This document shows, one piece after another, positions 33,396 through 43,739 of a stretch of DNA of 64,000 bases (positions are counted from its first letter, which is position 1; every line of letters starts with the position of its first letter). The DNA is from Hygrophila difformis (taxonomy: Eukaryota; Streptophyta; Magnoliopsida; Lamiales; Acanthaceae). The notes beneath the pieces are model-generated. The model ran no database searches. It saw only the letters and a program-made list of their open reading frames with translations, and was not told the DNA's origin. The translations under genes and the position numbers were made by a program. Location of the stretch: NCBI GenBank assembly GCA_030278955.1, contig JAOANR010000005.1, forward strand, positions 911,431 through 975,430, written 5' to 3'.

Positions 33396-33570
33396 GGGAA
33401 TGAGGACGTAGCTAAAATGGTTAAGTCCATTGGCTTTCAACGGAAGTTTGGAGGTTCGATTTCTCCCAGGCCCCTATCCCTCCATTTTATTCCCTTTGTA
33501 ATTTATGTGGCATGGGCTCCCACCTTCCATTTCACAAGCCTTCAATGGCTCCTTAAAAAAATAAAAAAAA
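33396..33570 (+). mobile_element. tRNA-derived SINE
   Basis: This 175-base unit has an A-box-like TAGCTAAAATGGTTAAG (about 33409) and a B-box GGTTCGATTTC (about 33452), followed by an unrelated body and an A-rich tail. It is flanked by a perfect 15-bp duplication AATAGAGCTTTAAGT at 33381-33395 and 33571-33585. These are the full hallmarks of a SINE mobilised by LINE machinery. Confidence 0.9.
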
Positions 33571-33718
33571 AATAGAGCTTTAAGTCAAACCAACTACGCG
33601 TACATAGTGCACTTGTCTTGGATTAATGCATTCACTCCGACCTTTCTTATTTTCCCTTCAAATAAAAATACACCAACATTTATGGTCAGTGCTGCACAAC
33701 TATAGGTAATTACAATCA

Positions 33719-33870
33719 AACGCAGTTGGTTTGAGTGGTATGTGGCTCTAACAGTTTAAGTAAAAGTCTCGGGTTTGAGCCTTTGTGTATGCAGGATTTT
33801 GCTTTGGGGAGACAACTCTTTATTGCTCATTCGATCTTCGAGAAATAAATCTTAGGTGCAATGAGGCGTG
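33719..33870 (+). mobile_element. Possible second SINE
   Basis: The sequence has an A-box-like AGTTGGTTTGAGTGGTA and a B-box-like GGGTTTGAGCC about 35 bases apart, as in tRNA-derived SINEs. No clear A-tail or target duplication was identified. Confidence 0.4.
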
Positions 33871-34283
33871 AGGATACTTTGTGTTGCAATGGTGAATGGT
33901 TGTGAACAAAATTTTGTGTTGCCATTTTACTATCTTTACTACCACCGACAATTCTCATTGACTACAAATTTATACATGTTGACCAACAAATACACTTGTT
34001 ATCAATATGAATTTTCGGCAGCTCTTCGGAAGTAATTAACTATTTAGAATCTATAATATATTAAAATTATTGATCTTGTGAACTACCTTCGAAATTTCCT
34101 TCTATAAACTACATTATTATATTTTTTTTGTGAACTTATATACTACATTATTAGGCCTTCTATACAATAGTATTTTCTTTTAAAAAAAACCCATGTAAAG
34201 AATCTGCATAGAGGGGTAGAAACAATTGCCTTCTCCAAAAACCTACAATTGATTAGATTAGGTAAAAAAAAAATGGTATGGTT
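33871..34283. other. Intergenic AT-rich DNA
   Basis: I see no gene, repeat ends or recognisable motif here. Confidence 0.4.
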
Positions 34284-35620
34284 TGTTGAGTCATGCTTTT
34301 GACGGAAGTTCAACATCGATGATCGAACACATTGGGTGAACCACCTCACCAACAGAGTTCAAGTGCAAATCGGATAAGGTCTTGAGGATGTGACTAGCCC
34401 CAATGGCTCTTTCCTGATATGGGGGGATTTTTATTGACATTTCCTTACAAGTATTCTTTCCCAGATCAGAGAAAGAGTACACAAGGAAACAAGATCAAAG
34501 GAAATAAGAAAAGTTCTATTTCCTTAATTGGATGTCATTTACTTGGAAAAAAGAGGATTCTGTAGAATGTGAAGGAAGATGGGTACTCTGAAATCCTATC
34601 TAAGCATCCAGAGTACATCGAGTGAAAGCAAATCGATATTGTAGCCCTTGTTCGAGATTCATCTTATTGCTGCAAGATCGAGAAACCTTGGACAGACTTG
34701 ATTGAGATCGTGTTCATGGTTCTTTAAGTGTGTTTGTAAAACATTTTGAGATATTGTCCAAGTTAGACATGGCCGGTTCAACCGAACCGGCGGTTCTGGT
34801 TCAAACCGCCAGAACCGCCGGTTCGCCGGTTGGCTCTAAGAGCCAACTGGAACCGAAAACCGGGCCATGTACATACAGTCCGATTAACCGAAACGGTCCG
34901 GTTCCGGTTCGAATCGAGCCGGTTGGCCGGTAACCGGCTCGGCGATTGAACCGGCCAACACGTTTTTCTTTTTTATTATTTTTTTAAAAAAAATTAAAAA
35001 ATAAATAAAAGAAAACCGATTTAAACCGACGGTTAACCGGATAAACCGTCAGTTAACCAAACGGTTTATCCGGTTTAAACCGGTTTTCTTTTATTTTTCT
35101 TTTAAATTTTTATAAATAATTTTAAAATATATATATATATAATTTTTAAAAGAAATTGTAACCGGACCAGTTTTTGACCCCGGTTCTGGGGTGAACCGGC
35201 GGTTCAAACTGACGGTTGAACTGTCGGTACCGATCTGTTTGGACATGTCTAGTCCAAGGCTATTTACCGGTTGATAACCACGCATTGTTCATTCATATAC
35301 ACTTGGAGTGGTTGCTTCACAGACTTCGACGGGGGAAACTCAAAGTCGGTCTTCTTTGGGGAATTGAAATAGATGGGAGAGACATTTACCAAAATTGGTG
35401 ATAGTTTTGATCACTACAATTATTCGCTTGGCTATTGAAGTGAAGGTGAACTCAATGTTTTACTATTGTGTGTGGTTGTATACCATCATTTCAAAACATA
35501 GTAAAATCACCTACTGGATTGGTATCCCCCAGACGTTGGCCAAACTGGGTCAACAATTCCTTGTGTCATTTTATCACTGGGCATAAAGTACATAACTTGC
35601 TAGATCGAGTGGACCCAACA
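34284..35620 (+). mobile_element. Copia LTR 1 (with a MITE inside)
   Basis: It starts TGTTGAGTCATGC and ends GGACCCAACA, with TG...CA borders. It is directly followed by a primer-binding site at 35624. Removing the 488-base MITE leaves about 850 bases. Its 3' part (35280-35620) aligns by eye with 36945-37491. Confidence 0.75.
34764..35251. mobile_element. hAT-type MITE in copia LTR 1
   Basis: The ends are TAGACATGGCCGG and, on the minus strand, TAGACATGTCCAAAC. The flanking 8-bp repeats are GTCCAAGT (34756-34763) and GTCCAAGG (35252-35259). The interior is packed with GGTTAACCGG- and GAACCGGCGG-type palindromic words. It is non-coding. Confidence 0.85.
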
Positions 35621-35623
35621 AAG

Positions 35624-35635
35624 TGGTATCAGAGC
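35624..35635 (+). other. Retrotransposon primer-binding site (initiator Met-tRNA)
   Basis: TGGTATCAGAGC, three bases after the LTR end, is complementary to the 3' end of plant initiator Met-tRNA. A degenerate second copy (TGATATCAAAGT) follows LTR 2 at about 37493. Confidence 0.92.
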
Positions 35636-35668
35636 TACACTCTTGAAAGAGAGATCCAAATAGCAAAA

Positions 35669-36854
35669 TGAACCAAGGATGGTCAATCACCAGGCCCCGA
35701 TGCTTGATGAAACAAATTTTTTTCTACTGGAAAAATAAGATGCGGGTCTTTCCTGATGTCAATTGACGATATGGCAAGGGATGCAGTACTCACAAGATAT
35801 AAACCACCTGCCGTTATTGTCAATGGAGTCCCTAAACCCAAAGATAGGAAAGAATGGGTTCAAGGCGAGAGAATCCACTCCAATATGAACTTCAATGCAA
35901 TTCATTCTATATTCAGTGGAGTGGCCAACAACCAATATCGCCCTATCTCTGCCTGCACCACTGCTTACGACGTATATGAGATACTGGTAAACTCTCATGA
36001 AGGGTTGGCCACTATAAGAACCTCTAAGATTATTTCTATCGAAGAGTAATTTCATAAATTGATTATGGATGAACATGAATAGATTAATGGCTATTTTGGT
36101 AGAATCCGTGATCTAATCAACCAAGCCCACCACCTTGGTAAAATCTACTCCTTCCAGGAGATAGTAAAATTGTAGGTACTCTTCCTGAGAGATTCAACCC
36201 AAAGATGGCTGCCATGGAATTGCAAAGAGATTATGTCAACATATCTGTGAATGAGTTGATGGAATCTTACAGTCATAGGAAATGGACCACTGTAAAAACT
36301 TCACAGGTAAAATTGTGGGGTTCAAAATTGGAGTCCAAACCCCAGATCGAACCTGCAGAGGAGTCGAGTCCAGATGATGAAGGTGAAGACTTGGTTATGT
36401 TATCCAAATGCATATCCAGGTTTCTCAGGATAAGAAGACCAAACAATTTGGGAAAAAGAAGTGAGAAAGCTCTTCAGTGAAAAGACCAGAAAGACAAAAG
36501 AATGAAAGAAATTAAAAGAAACAATCCAAAGAGTCTTCTGATCCACATGGCCCCAGATGTTTTGAATGCGATGGCTTTGGGCATGTGAGAGCTGATTGTG
36601 TAAACCCCAAAAACAAGTCAGGAGATACTAAGAAGACTTACTGTGCAACATTCAATGACGATGAAAGCTCCAGCTCGAGTGACAGTGATGATGAATCTGG
36701 AGTTGCGTTTGCTGGCACTTGGGATTCTAATTCAGACTCTGAATCAGAAAATGTTGGTAACTTTCCTATTTATGTTACTCATGTTAATTATAATGATGCA
36801 TCTACTTCTACTTCTGACAGGAAAGAAAAGCAGAGTGTTGTACCAAACACTTAA
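35669..36854 (+). pseudogene. Copia gag polyprotein, broken (UBN2 type)
   Basis: The gag reading begins near NQGWSITRPRCLM, with shifts, and continues as MSIDDMARDAVLTRYKPPAV and RPISACTTAYDVYEILVNSHEG, typical of UBN2-type gag of copia elements. It goes on with MAAMELQRDYVNISVNELME and a zinc knuckle CFECDGFGHVRADC near 36560. An acidic Ser/Asp-rich tail ends at 36854. Several stops and frameshifts break it. No protease, integrase or RT follows before the next LTR, so the element appears to be gag-only. Confidence 0.85.
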
Positions 36855-36904
36855 ATAAAACTAACAGCTACATCTCCCTACAGCTCCAGCCCGCAGCTAC
36901 AGCT

Positions 36905-37491
36905 CCGTGTGTAGAACAAACCATTGGTTAAGGGGCTTCATTGACATTATTGTTTGGAGGGGTTGCTTCATTGACATTGGGAAATTAGAGTAGGTGGGTG
37001 AAAGTCTACACCAAGGTGGAGTCTTGGTTTAACAATTATCTGTTTGGCAATTGGAGTTAAAGCAGACTTAAGATTTTACTAATGTATGTGGTTGTACACC
37101 ATTATTGAAACAAATAATGGAAACGCCTCCTGGATCGATATTCCCGAGACGTAGGCCATAGGTCAAATCGGGTAAACAATTCATTGTCTCTTAGGCTACC
37201 TTTGGGAAATAGTCACAGAGTTTAGAGTTTAGCTTTTAAAATACATACTAAAAATAGTTTAAAAACTTTTTAAATTAAAAAATACTACTTTTCATCACTA
37301 ACTCCAAAATACACACTCTAAACTCCAAATTCTAATAATTTTCCAAATATAGCCTCTCTTTATGTTTGTTTATTTTCTGTTGTGCATGTTTTTTGGTTGG
37401 TTTAATATATTTGTTCAAAGTGTGTGATAGAAATAGTAGATTGAACCAGTTACATAAGGTAGTAAGGCTTGTTGGATCCTTAGACCCAACA
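36905..37491 (+). mobile_element. Copia LTR 2, 5'-truncated
   Basis: It shares with LTR 1 the stretch GGAGTGGTTGCTTCA-like through TGTGGTTGTACACCATTATT to the end GACCCAACA at 37491. The beginning of the LTR is not found; the DNA just before (36860-36910) carries CAGCTACAGCTCC-type repeats. It contains a small insertion at 37193-37355. Confidence 0.7.
37193..37355. mobile_element. Small MITE-like insertion in LTR 2
   Basis: The inverted ends are AGGCTACCTTTGGGAAA and, on the minus strand, AGGCTATATTTGGAAAA. CTCTT direct repeats lie immediately outside (37188-37192 and 37356-37360). It is 163 bases and AT-rich; the superfamily is unclear. Confidence 0.65.
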
Positions 37492-37650
37492 AGTGATATC
37501 AAAGTCACACTTTTCCACGAGAGATCTATCTAGCAAGATGAATTAATGATGGTTAATCACCAGACCACCAATGTTTGATGGAACCAATTTCTCCTTCTCA
37601 AAAAACAAGATGCAATCCTTTTTATTGGCTATCGATGACATGGCCTGGGT

Positions 37651-38310
37651 GTAATAACCCTACTCTGGACAAGACTTGCAGATCATGCACTTCAACCCCT
37701 ACCCATGCATACATCCAAGCTACCCGCCAAGTATGCATATTGGGTTGTTGAAGGTGGGGTGGATGTTAAAGGGAGGTTGAGGGTCAAGCCCCACTTTCAA
37801 CAACCCACCACCATGGGTTGATGTGATTCACACATGGGGAGGGGTTGAGTGCATGATCTGCATGTCCAACCAACCCCCTCCGGAGGCTATAGAAATCCCC
37901 AGATGCTAGATCCTAGATATTCCAGTTAGCCTCGCCTATTTTCAATTTGACAAGTCAAATTTAAGGCTCGTTTTACCGCCTCCTTTTATCGTTCGGGTTT
38001 CATCCTCTCTTGTTCCTTTATCTTTCGATCTTTAAAGAAAGACTTCTCTTGCTTTCTCAGCTACTATAAGGTAGAGCCTTATTCTAACCCGCGGTACTTT
38101 TATGTAACAACCCTACCCCGTGCTAGACCTGTAAATCATGCACCCAACCCCTTCCCATGTTGGGTTGTTGGAGTTGGGAATGTAACAACCCTACCCTGAA
38201 CTGGATTTCCCTTCCCCATGTATACATCCAGGCTACGCGCCAAGTATACATATTGGGTTGTTGGAGGTGGAGCTCGACCCTCAACCTCCCTTTAACATCC
38301 ACTCAAAGGT
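37651..38310. mobile_element. Unclassified insertion with hairpin and repeated TGTAACAACCCTACC units
   Basis: Three copies of a TGTAAYAACCCTAC start occur at about 37650, 38103 and 38182, each followed by variants of the same text (ATCATGCAC, CAAGTATACATATTGGGTTGTTGGAGG). The first unit contains a long two-stage inverted repeat. It may be a decayed LTR or foldback-type element inserted in the gag copy. The edges are approximate. Confidence 0.55.
37679..37862. repeat. Two-stage inverted repeat (hairpin)
   Basis: The outer arms are 37679-37709 (GCAGATCATGCACTTCAACC...) and 37832-37862, which pair with only a few mismatches. Inner arms 37740-37759 (TTGGGTTGTTGAAGGTGGGG) and 37788-37807 also pair. 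A transcript of either strand would fold into a long stem with an internal bubble. Confidence 0.8.
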
Positions 38311-38991
38311 AAGGATTTGCAGGTATGAACCCTTGTCATAATCGTTTATGGTATGCCTGTTCCAAAAGCCAAAAGAGATTGGACACCTGGCAAGAGAATC
38401 GACTCCAACAAGAACTCGAAAGCATTGCACTACTGCATATAACGCATGGGAAATACTTCCCATAAATGTTCAGCGTCTGTTAGAACTTCCAAATAAGTTA
38501 AATATCAAAGTAACAATTTCCATATAATTGTTAAAGAGTAACGATGGAAAACCAGCAAGACAGGGTCTTATTAGAATAAAATGAACAAATAAGCTGCAGA
38601 ACATATAATCCTATTGCACAACTGTGAAAAGGTCGGATAAGCATAAAAGCGGGAAAAGTTGTCCAAAGTTAATAAATTATATAATATCATATCATCATTA
38701 TCAGAACATTAAAAATAGGATATTAGTAATAATAACATCAACAATCACTTGACGCTCAGAAATCAAGCAGATGGAGGCAGTTAATAAATACTCCTAGGAT
38801 CCATAGTACGTAATTCAGCAGCAGGAAAAGACCAAAGCATGAATATGCTATTCCCGGGTAAAACTGAGCCCGACTCCTGACCCCTGTGCATTGTCGATTG
38901 TGTTTGTGTTCAATATAATACACAACAATTCTCCACCAGTATTTCATTCTTTACCTCGCTGCCTATACCAAAAGCAAATTCAGACTCTTGC

Positions 38992-39386
38992 CTAGAAACC
39001 AGCCCATCCAGAAGGTTGGGACCCCAACTTACTTTCCACACTCCTTGATTCGCCAAAGAGCTGGGAATTATTAATTTCTTCAACAGCAGGAATATTATTA
39101 ATGTTTGGCCCAGAATTTGGAACCACCTTAAAAGCATCTGTTTCAAACCCCCAAGGATTGGCACCTGAAGTTCCTCCTGCAACTTGTTTCTTTTGTGGAC
39201 TGTTTCTTAATGTTCTGACAGATTTTGGAGCATTATTCGTTGGTATCACATTGGTGGGTGGTTTGAGCTCATCAGTGAAGGCCTGCCAGTGCTTAGAATC
39301 TGAACTTGAAGAATTTTGATCGAAGAATCCCTGCTGTAGCTCCCATATTGTTCCTTCCACCTCATTCTGTTTTTTTTTTTTTTTTT

Positions 39387-39420
<34 letters not shown>

Positions 39421-42111
39421 ATAAATGAATCAGTTGGGTAATTAAAAATAAAACAAGGAAAAAGTTATTCAAAGCACAACAGAATACCGGTGCTGTGCTA
39501 GATGATGATTTACTTCCAGTAAGAGCTGCATTTCTTGAGGAATCCCTACTTGGTGAATGAGTTCTTGCAGCCAAAGCCTGCTTAAGGTCTTGTATCTCTT
39601 GTCGCTGGGAACGACAAATTGCAGTAAGCTTTTCATATTTTGAGGTAATCTCTGCTTTCTCCACATTGACACGTGCTAATTGCTCCTTAAGCATTGCAAC
39701 TTCACCCTCTAACTTGTCCTCGGCTTTCTGCTGGTTATTGCTGGCAGTTCTTTTATTAACATCAAACTCGACAACAAATGCATTATAAGCGTCATTTTGA
39801 AAGGTAGGGGTGACCTCTGATCGTAATTGTTTCAAAGTTTCCACATTGTGATCAGAATCATCTGGAAACAGATTTGTGTCCTTAGGGAAGAAATCACTTG
39901 GTCTGCTAACTGATCTTTCTTGCACATTCCTCTGGACGTGGGGAGACTGAAAATTTTGCACATTCTTTGAAGTTGCATAATTAACCGGTTGCTTGTCAGG
40001 CCAGTTCTCATTTACAAATGATTTCTGTTCTGTCGTGTCATCATCATATTTTGGCCTGCTCCTACCCTCTCTGGCTTCAGAACCTTTTGCATGCTGCGTG
40101 TTCCAGAAAGAACCCAAAGCACCAGAGCTTTCATGTCTTGAACTTTTTGAAGTTGATGACATATTTTGATGTGCTTCAGGGGTGGAAGATGGAGGAGGAG
40201 GAGTCCTCCGAGGCATGGGCTTTGGAGTACCTGCATATAATAGATATTTCAAAGTAGTCATCAGAAAAATGAGTGACCCCAATGTAAAATTAACAGCTTA
40301 TCTATGAAACTCACATGCAATTTGATGATCTTCACATCAGATCTAACTTCTAAGTTTATCCCACGGTGAATTTTAATGACTAAATGCAAATAAACTAACA
40401 ATATACAACCTGTCAGAACATCAGGAACATTTTGCAGCATTTCTGGAGGTCTATCAGGTAATGACTTCTGTAATCCATCTGGTAAAAGCTCATTAACACG
40501 AAACCACACCTGACAAACGAGCCCAACAGAAAACTCTCAGTATGCACGCGTGCAGCCTTAGCCCTCATGATTTCCATGGGTGCAAAGATCTATAACTAAC
40601 CTAAATTCATGGAGATGAATGGCCAATCAAGCAAAATGCTTGCCTGCGTGATATCCGGTCGGTCATCAGGAGAAGATTGAAGCATATCTTTGAGAAGGTC
40701 TATCAGCAAAGCATTGTATTTGGGCAAATCAGGAATACGGTAGTTTCCATTCAAAATTTGAAGCTTTGATTCACCATCAAATGCTGACTTGAAGTAACAT
40801 ATGCGAAAAAGAAGGCAACCAAGTGCCTGCAGACAACAGAGAAATATTTACCAGCTCACAGCTGATGTAAGAAGTGTTCTTATTGAACTTACCCATATGT
40901 CCACCTTCTCATTTATAAGTTCTCTGCGAAATAGATCCCACATCTAAAGAATTGAACAAGAGAAGGATTAATGGTTGTCATCATAAAAGGGAAAATAAAA
41001 CTTATATATAAAATCCTTTATCCACCTCAGGGGCTCTATATGCAGGAGTTGTGTGTTTCCTTATATTATCTTCTTCAATTCCCATCTCTTCAGGCTTTTC
41101 AAAGCGTTTATGGTTAGTAGTAGCACTACCAAAGTCACACAGCTTCCACAATCCATCAGATCCCAGCAAAAGATTCTCAGCCTTTAAGTCCCTAAGTGAT
41201 GCAACTCAAAATAATAATCATATGTTATCTTCTATAGAAAACATTTTAAGATAACTCACAGGATAAAAGGTCAATAATTTTTACCGGATTGAGCGGGGAG
41301 CACATTAATTAAGTGAAATTAAGGGCAGCATCTCTAATTTGTTTGTCAAAAACACACACAAGTTTATCGTTAAGAAGTACAGTATCTATTTCTAATGTTA
41401 ATTCTAATGCTAATGCCATGAACAATTGTGGAATGGGTTTCACATCGAAACTCATAAACATATACCTTCAGCTTGGTAAGCTTATGGGTTTTTAAACTCA
41501 AACCGACAGAATAACACAGTCTGAGCAGGTAATAATCAGATGCATGGGATTCTTGGGGTAAAGACAAAAAAACCAAAGAAAAAAGAAGTTATTCAAATCA
41601 CGTATAATTGTTCTACACATTAAAATAATAACTTCAAATGCCATTACCGGTGAGCAATAGGCGGAACCTGGCAGTGCATTGCAAAGACAGCATTGCAAAT
41701 ATCCCTAAAGATTGTTAGGGCCTGCTTCTCATCAAAGAAACCAGCTCCCCTACTCTCAAGCACATTAACCAGCGATTTTTCACAATATTCCATGAGAAGG
41801 AGAGCCTCTTTGGTACGACCCATATCAAAAATGGCATTAGAAAAGAGAGAAACAACATTAGGATGCCCCTTCAGAGTTTTCATAACTGAAATCTCCTTCA
41901 TTACTAATTCTTCTGATTCATGGTCATTGCACACGATGTGTTTTAATGCAAATTGCTTAGAACCATGTATGGCATCTCGAGCTAAGTAAACACATGAGAA
42001 GCCACCCTCTGCAATAGCATTTCGAACCTGAACTTTGTAATTTCCAATGTCTATGACGCGACCTTCAAGCCCAGTTTGTTCTTTCTGCATGAAGGGTTTG
42101 AATTTCCACAT
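38992..42111 (-). CDS. NAK/AAK1-type serine/threonine protein kinase gene
   Basis: There are seven inferred coding exons: 41648-42111, 41026-41191, 40893-40943, 40644-40826, 40410-40509, 39488-40230 and 38992-39366. They total 2082 bases, 693 codons plus stop, with no frame break. The kinase domain spans about residues 23-300: glycine loop AIAEGGFSCVYLA, Lys57 in FALKHI, HRDLKAEN at 154-161, DFG at 174-176 and a YRAPEMWD segment. After it come PMPRRTPPPPSS and a long Ser-rich region. A coiled coil (DKLEGEVAMLKEQLARVNVEK) lies near 490-540, and a C-terminus ends PSGWAGF. The glycine-loop style and domain order fit the Numb-associated kinase family, whose members phosphorylate clathrin adaptors and regulate endocytosis or actin. 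The intron after exon 4 begins with GC, and the last intron lacks a polypyrimidine tract. I know no established symbol for it. Confidence 0.92.
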
Positions 42112-43400
42112 GTTGGGGGGTGATGTTCCTTACAAAATCGAACCTCTGTAAGCAATTATGAAGAGATTAATATATATATATATATATATATCCTATAGTG
42201 CCGTGGTGAACAGACACTATTTCTAACATGACACACAAAACTAAACTCATGAGTAAAAGATTAAGTCAAAATAATGCAAAACAACAAAAGATTTTAATGC
42301 ACAAATAGCAAGTGAAAAAAAAAGATCTATGGAAAGGATCCCTCTACTAGAATTAACAAAGCAACTGCTGCATAGGCATTTCTTGGAAGGCAAATAAAAA
42401 TTAGGACAGTACAATAGTACATAGAAATAATTAGAGCTTTTAACAGTTGCATTTACTGTGATCACGAATTTAGGTTTTCAGTGTAGTCAAAAACTGGTGA
42501 AAACATTGTATATACACCTCTATTTGTTTGTGGTTCCAATCATAACTGCTCGAATCAAACCCACAGCAGAGAAGAGATTCATCCTATATGGATAAATACC
42601 ACTATTTTGGCCTACATGACCCTAAAAGCAAAATCCAACAGATTTAACACCATCTACAGCCAGTCAGCCGCCACCACCAGACCATTGTGGAGACAAGTTG
42701 CCGAAACCAACTTTACCACAATCTGCAGACCTGGACCGATATCTGCGACACTTGTAAACTATAAGAACGTCTACAGTAACGAAATAGCAGATCTAAAAAT
42801 ATAGATACGGATATGATGCTATTCATAGATCTACAGAGAAGAGCAAAACACAAAGGCCATCTAGATTTGAATCCCAAACATCACAATCTTTTCACCGTTA
42901 CACCACGCAGATGAGCAAGATATAAATACGTTTTCTACTCGATCGCAACTTCCAAATCTACTGCCGCGATGCAGACGCAAACTATGTTGATGCCAGGAAA
43001 CTAAATAGAAGTACTATATACATAAGGTGGAGTTGGCCGACACCCAAAATGAGAGTATAAAGCAAGATTTCCACTACAAAAAGCCACTGCATATTGATAT
43101 CTACATAAAAATGCAGTGAACAGAATAAATCAAATCAATCATGGAAACCGGAGGTGCAACTCAAGTGATGGAGAATAATAAATCACAGAACTTGGTAGAA
43201 ATTGAAGATACATGAAAAAATCAGTAACCTTAGCCCTTAGGGTAACGACTTGGATCTGGAATTGGGATTTGGAGAAGGTATCGATCAGATGGGATCTGCG
43301 GAAAGTGCCTGCGGAAAATTGAATGAGAGGTGATAGAAGGCACAAGGAGCAAAAGGGTATGGCCGATGGGTTGGAATTCTCATGCGTAGGTTTTAACTTT
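42112..43400 (-). other. Kinase gene 5' UTR exons and intron
   Basis: A short 5' UTR piece at 42112-42145 follows an acceptor GCTTACAG. A plausible upstream UTR exon ends at 43229 with donor AAG/GTTACTG and extends to about 43400. This gives a leader intron of about 1.1 kb, common in plant genes. An upstream ATG at 43405 opens an 88-codon frame of doubtful meaning. Confidence 0.6.
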
Positions 43401-43457
43401 GTCAATTTTTATAACTTTGCTAATTTTTATAATATTTATAGTTATATTAGTAAATAA

Positions 43458-43473
43458 CCCATCGATCGACGGG
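43458..43473 (-). repeat. Helitron 3' terminal hairpin
   Basis: CCCGTCGATCGATGGG on the minus strand is a near-perfect palindrome 10 bases before the terminal CTAA. Confidence 0.8.
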
Positions 43474-43739
43474 CATAACTTTATATTTTACTATATAATA
43501 TATATTTATATTTTATATATTCAAAAGATGATGTATATGATAATATAATTTAATTATTTTTAAAACTAACAAATAAATTATATTATACCGTATTCTTTGG
43601 CTTCTGTGTCTTGTCCGGTACAAACATAACAGATCAATAAAAATAACTATTAAAATAATATTTTTTATTGATTTGAAATTAAATTAAGATAAAGTAAAAT
43701 TTAAAAGTAAGTATGAAGCATAATATGTAATTTTTTCTA

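Larger units (their letters stand above)
37540..38460 (+). pseudogene. Second, disrupted copia gag start
   Basis: After LTR 2 the sequence again matches the beginning of gag: ATGGTTAATCACCAGACC to GATGACATGGCC at about 37640. It resumes near 38320 with VYGMPVPKAKRDWTPGKRID, parallel to VNGVPKPKDRKEWVQGERIH in the first copy. About 660 bases of foreign DNA lie between. The result is an LTR-gag-LTR-gag tandem arrangement with no pol. Confidence 0.75.

Noticed and set aside
43139..43405. An 88-residue gene upstream of the kinase
   Set aside because: It overlaps the likely 5' UTR exon and its splice donor; at most it is an upstream ORF.
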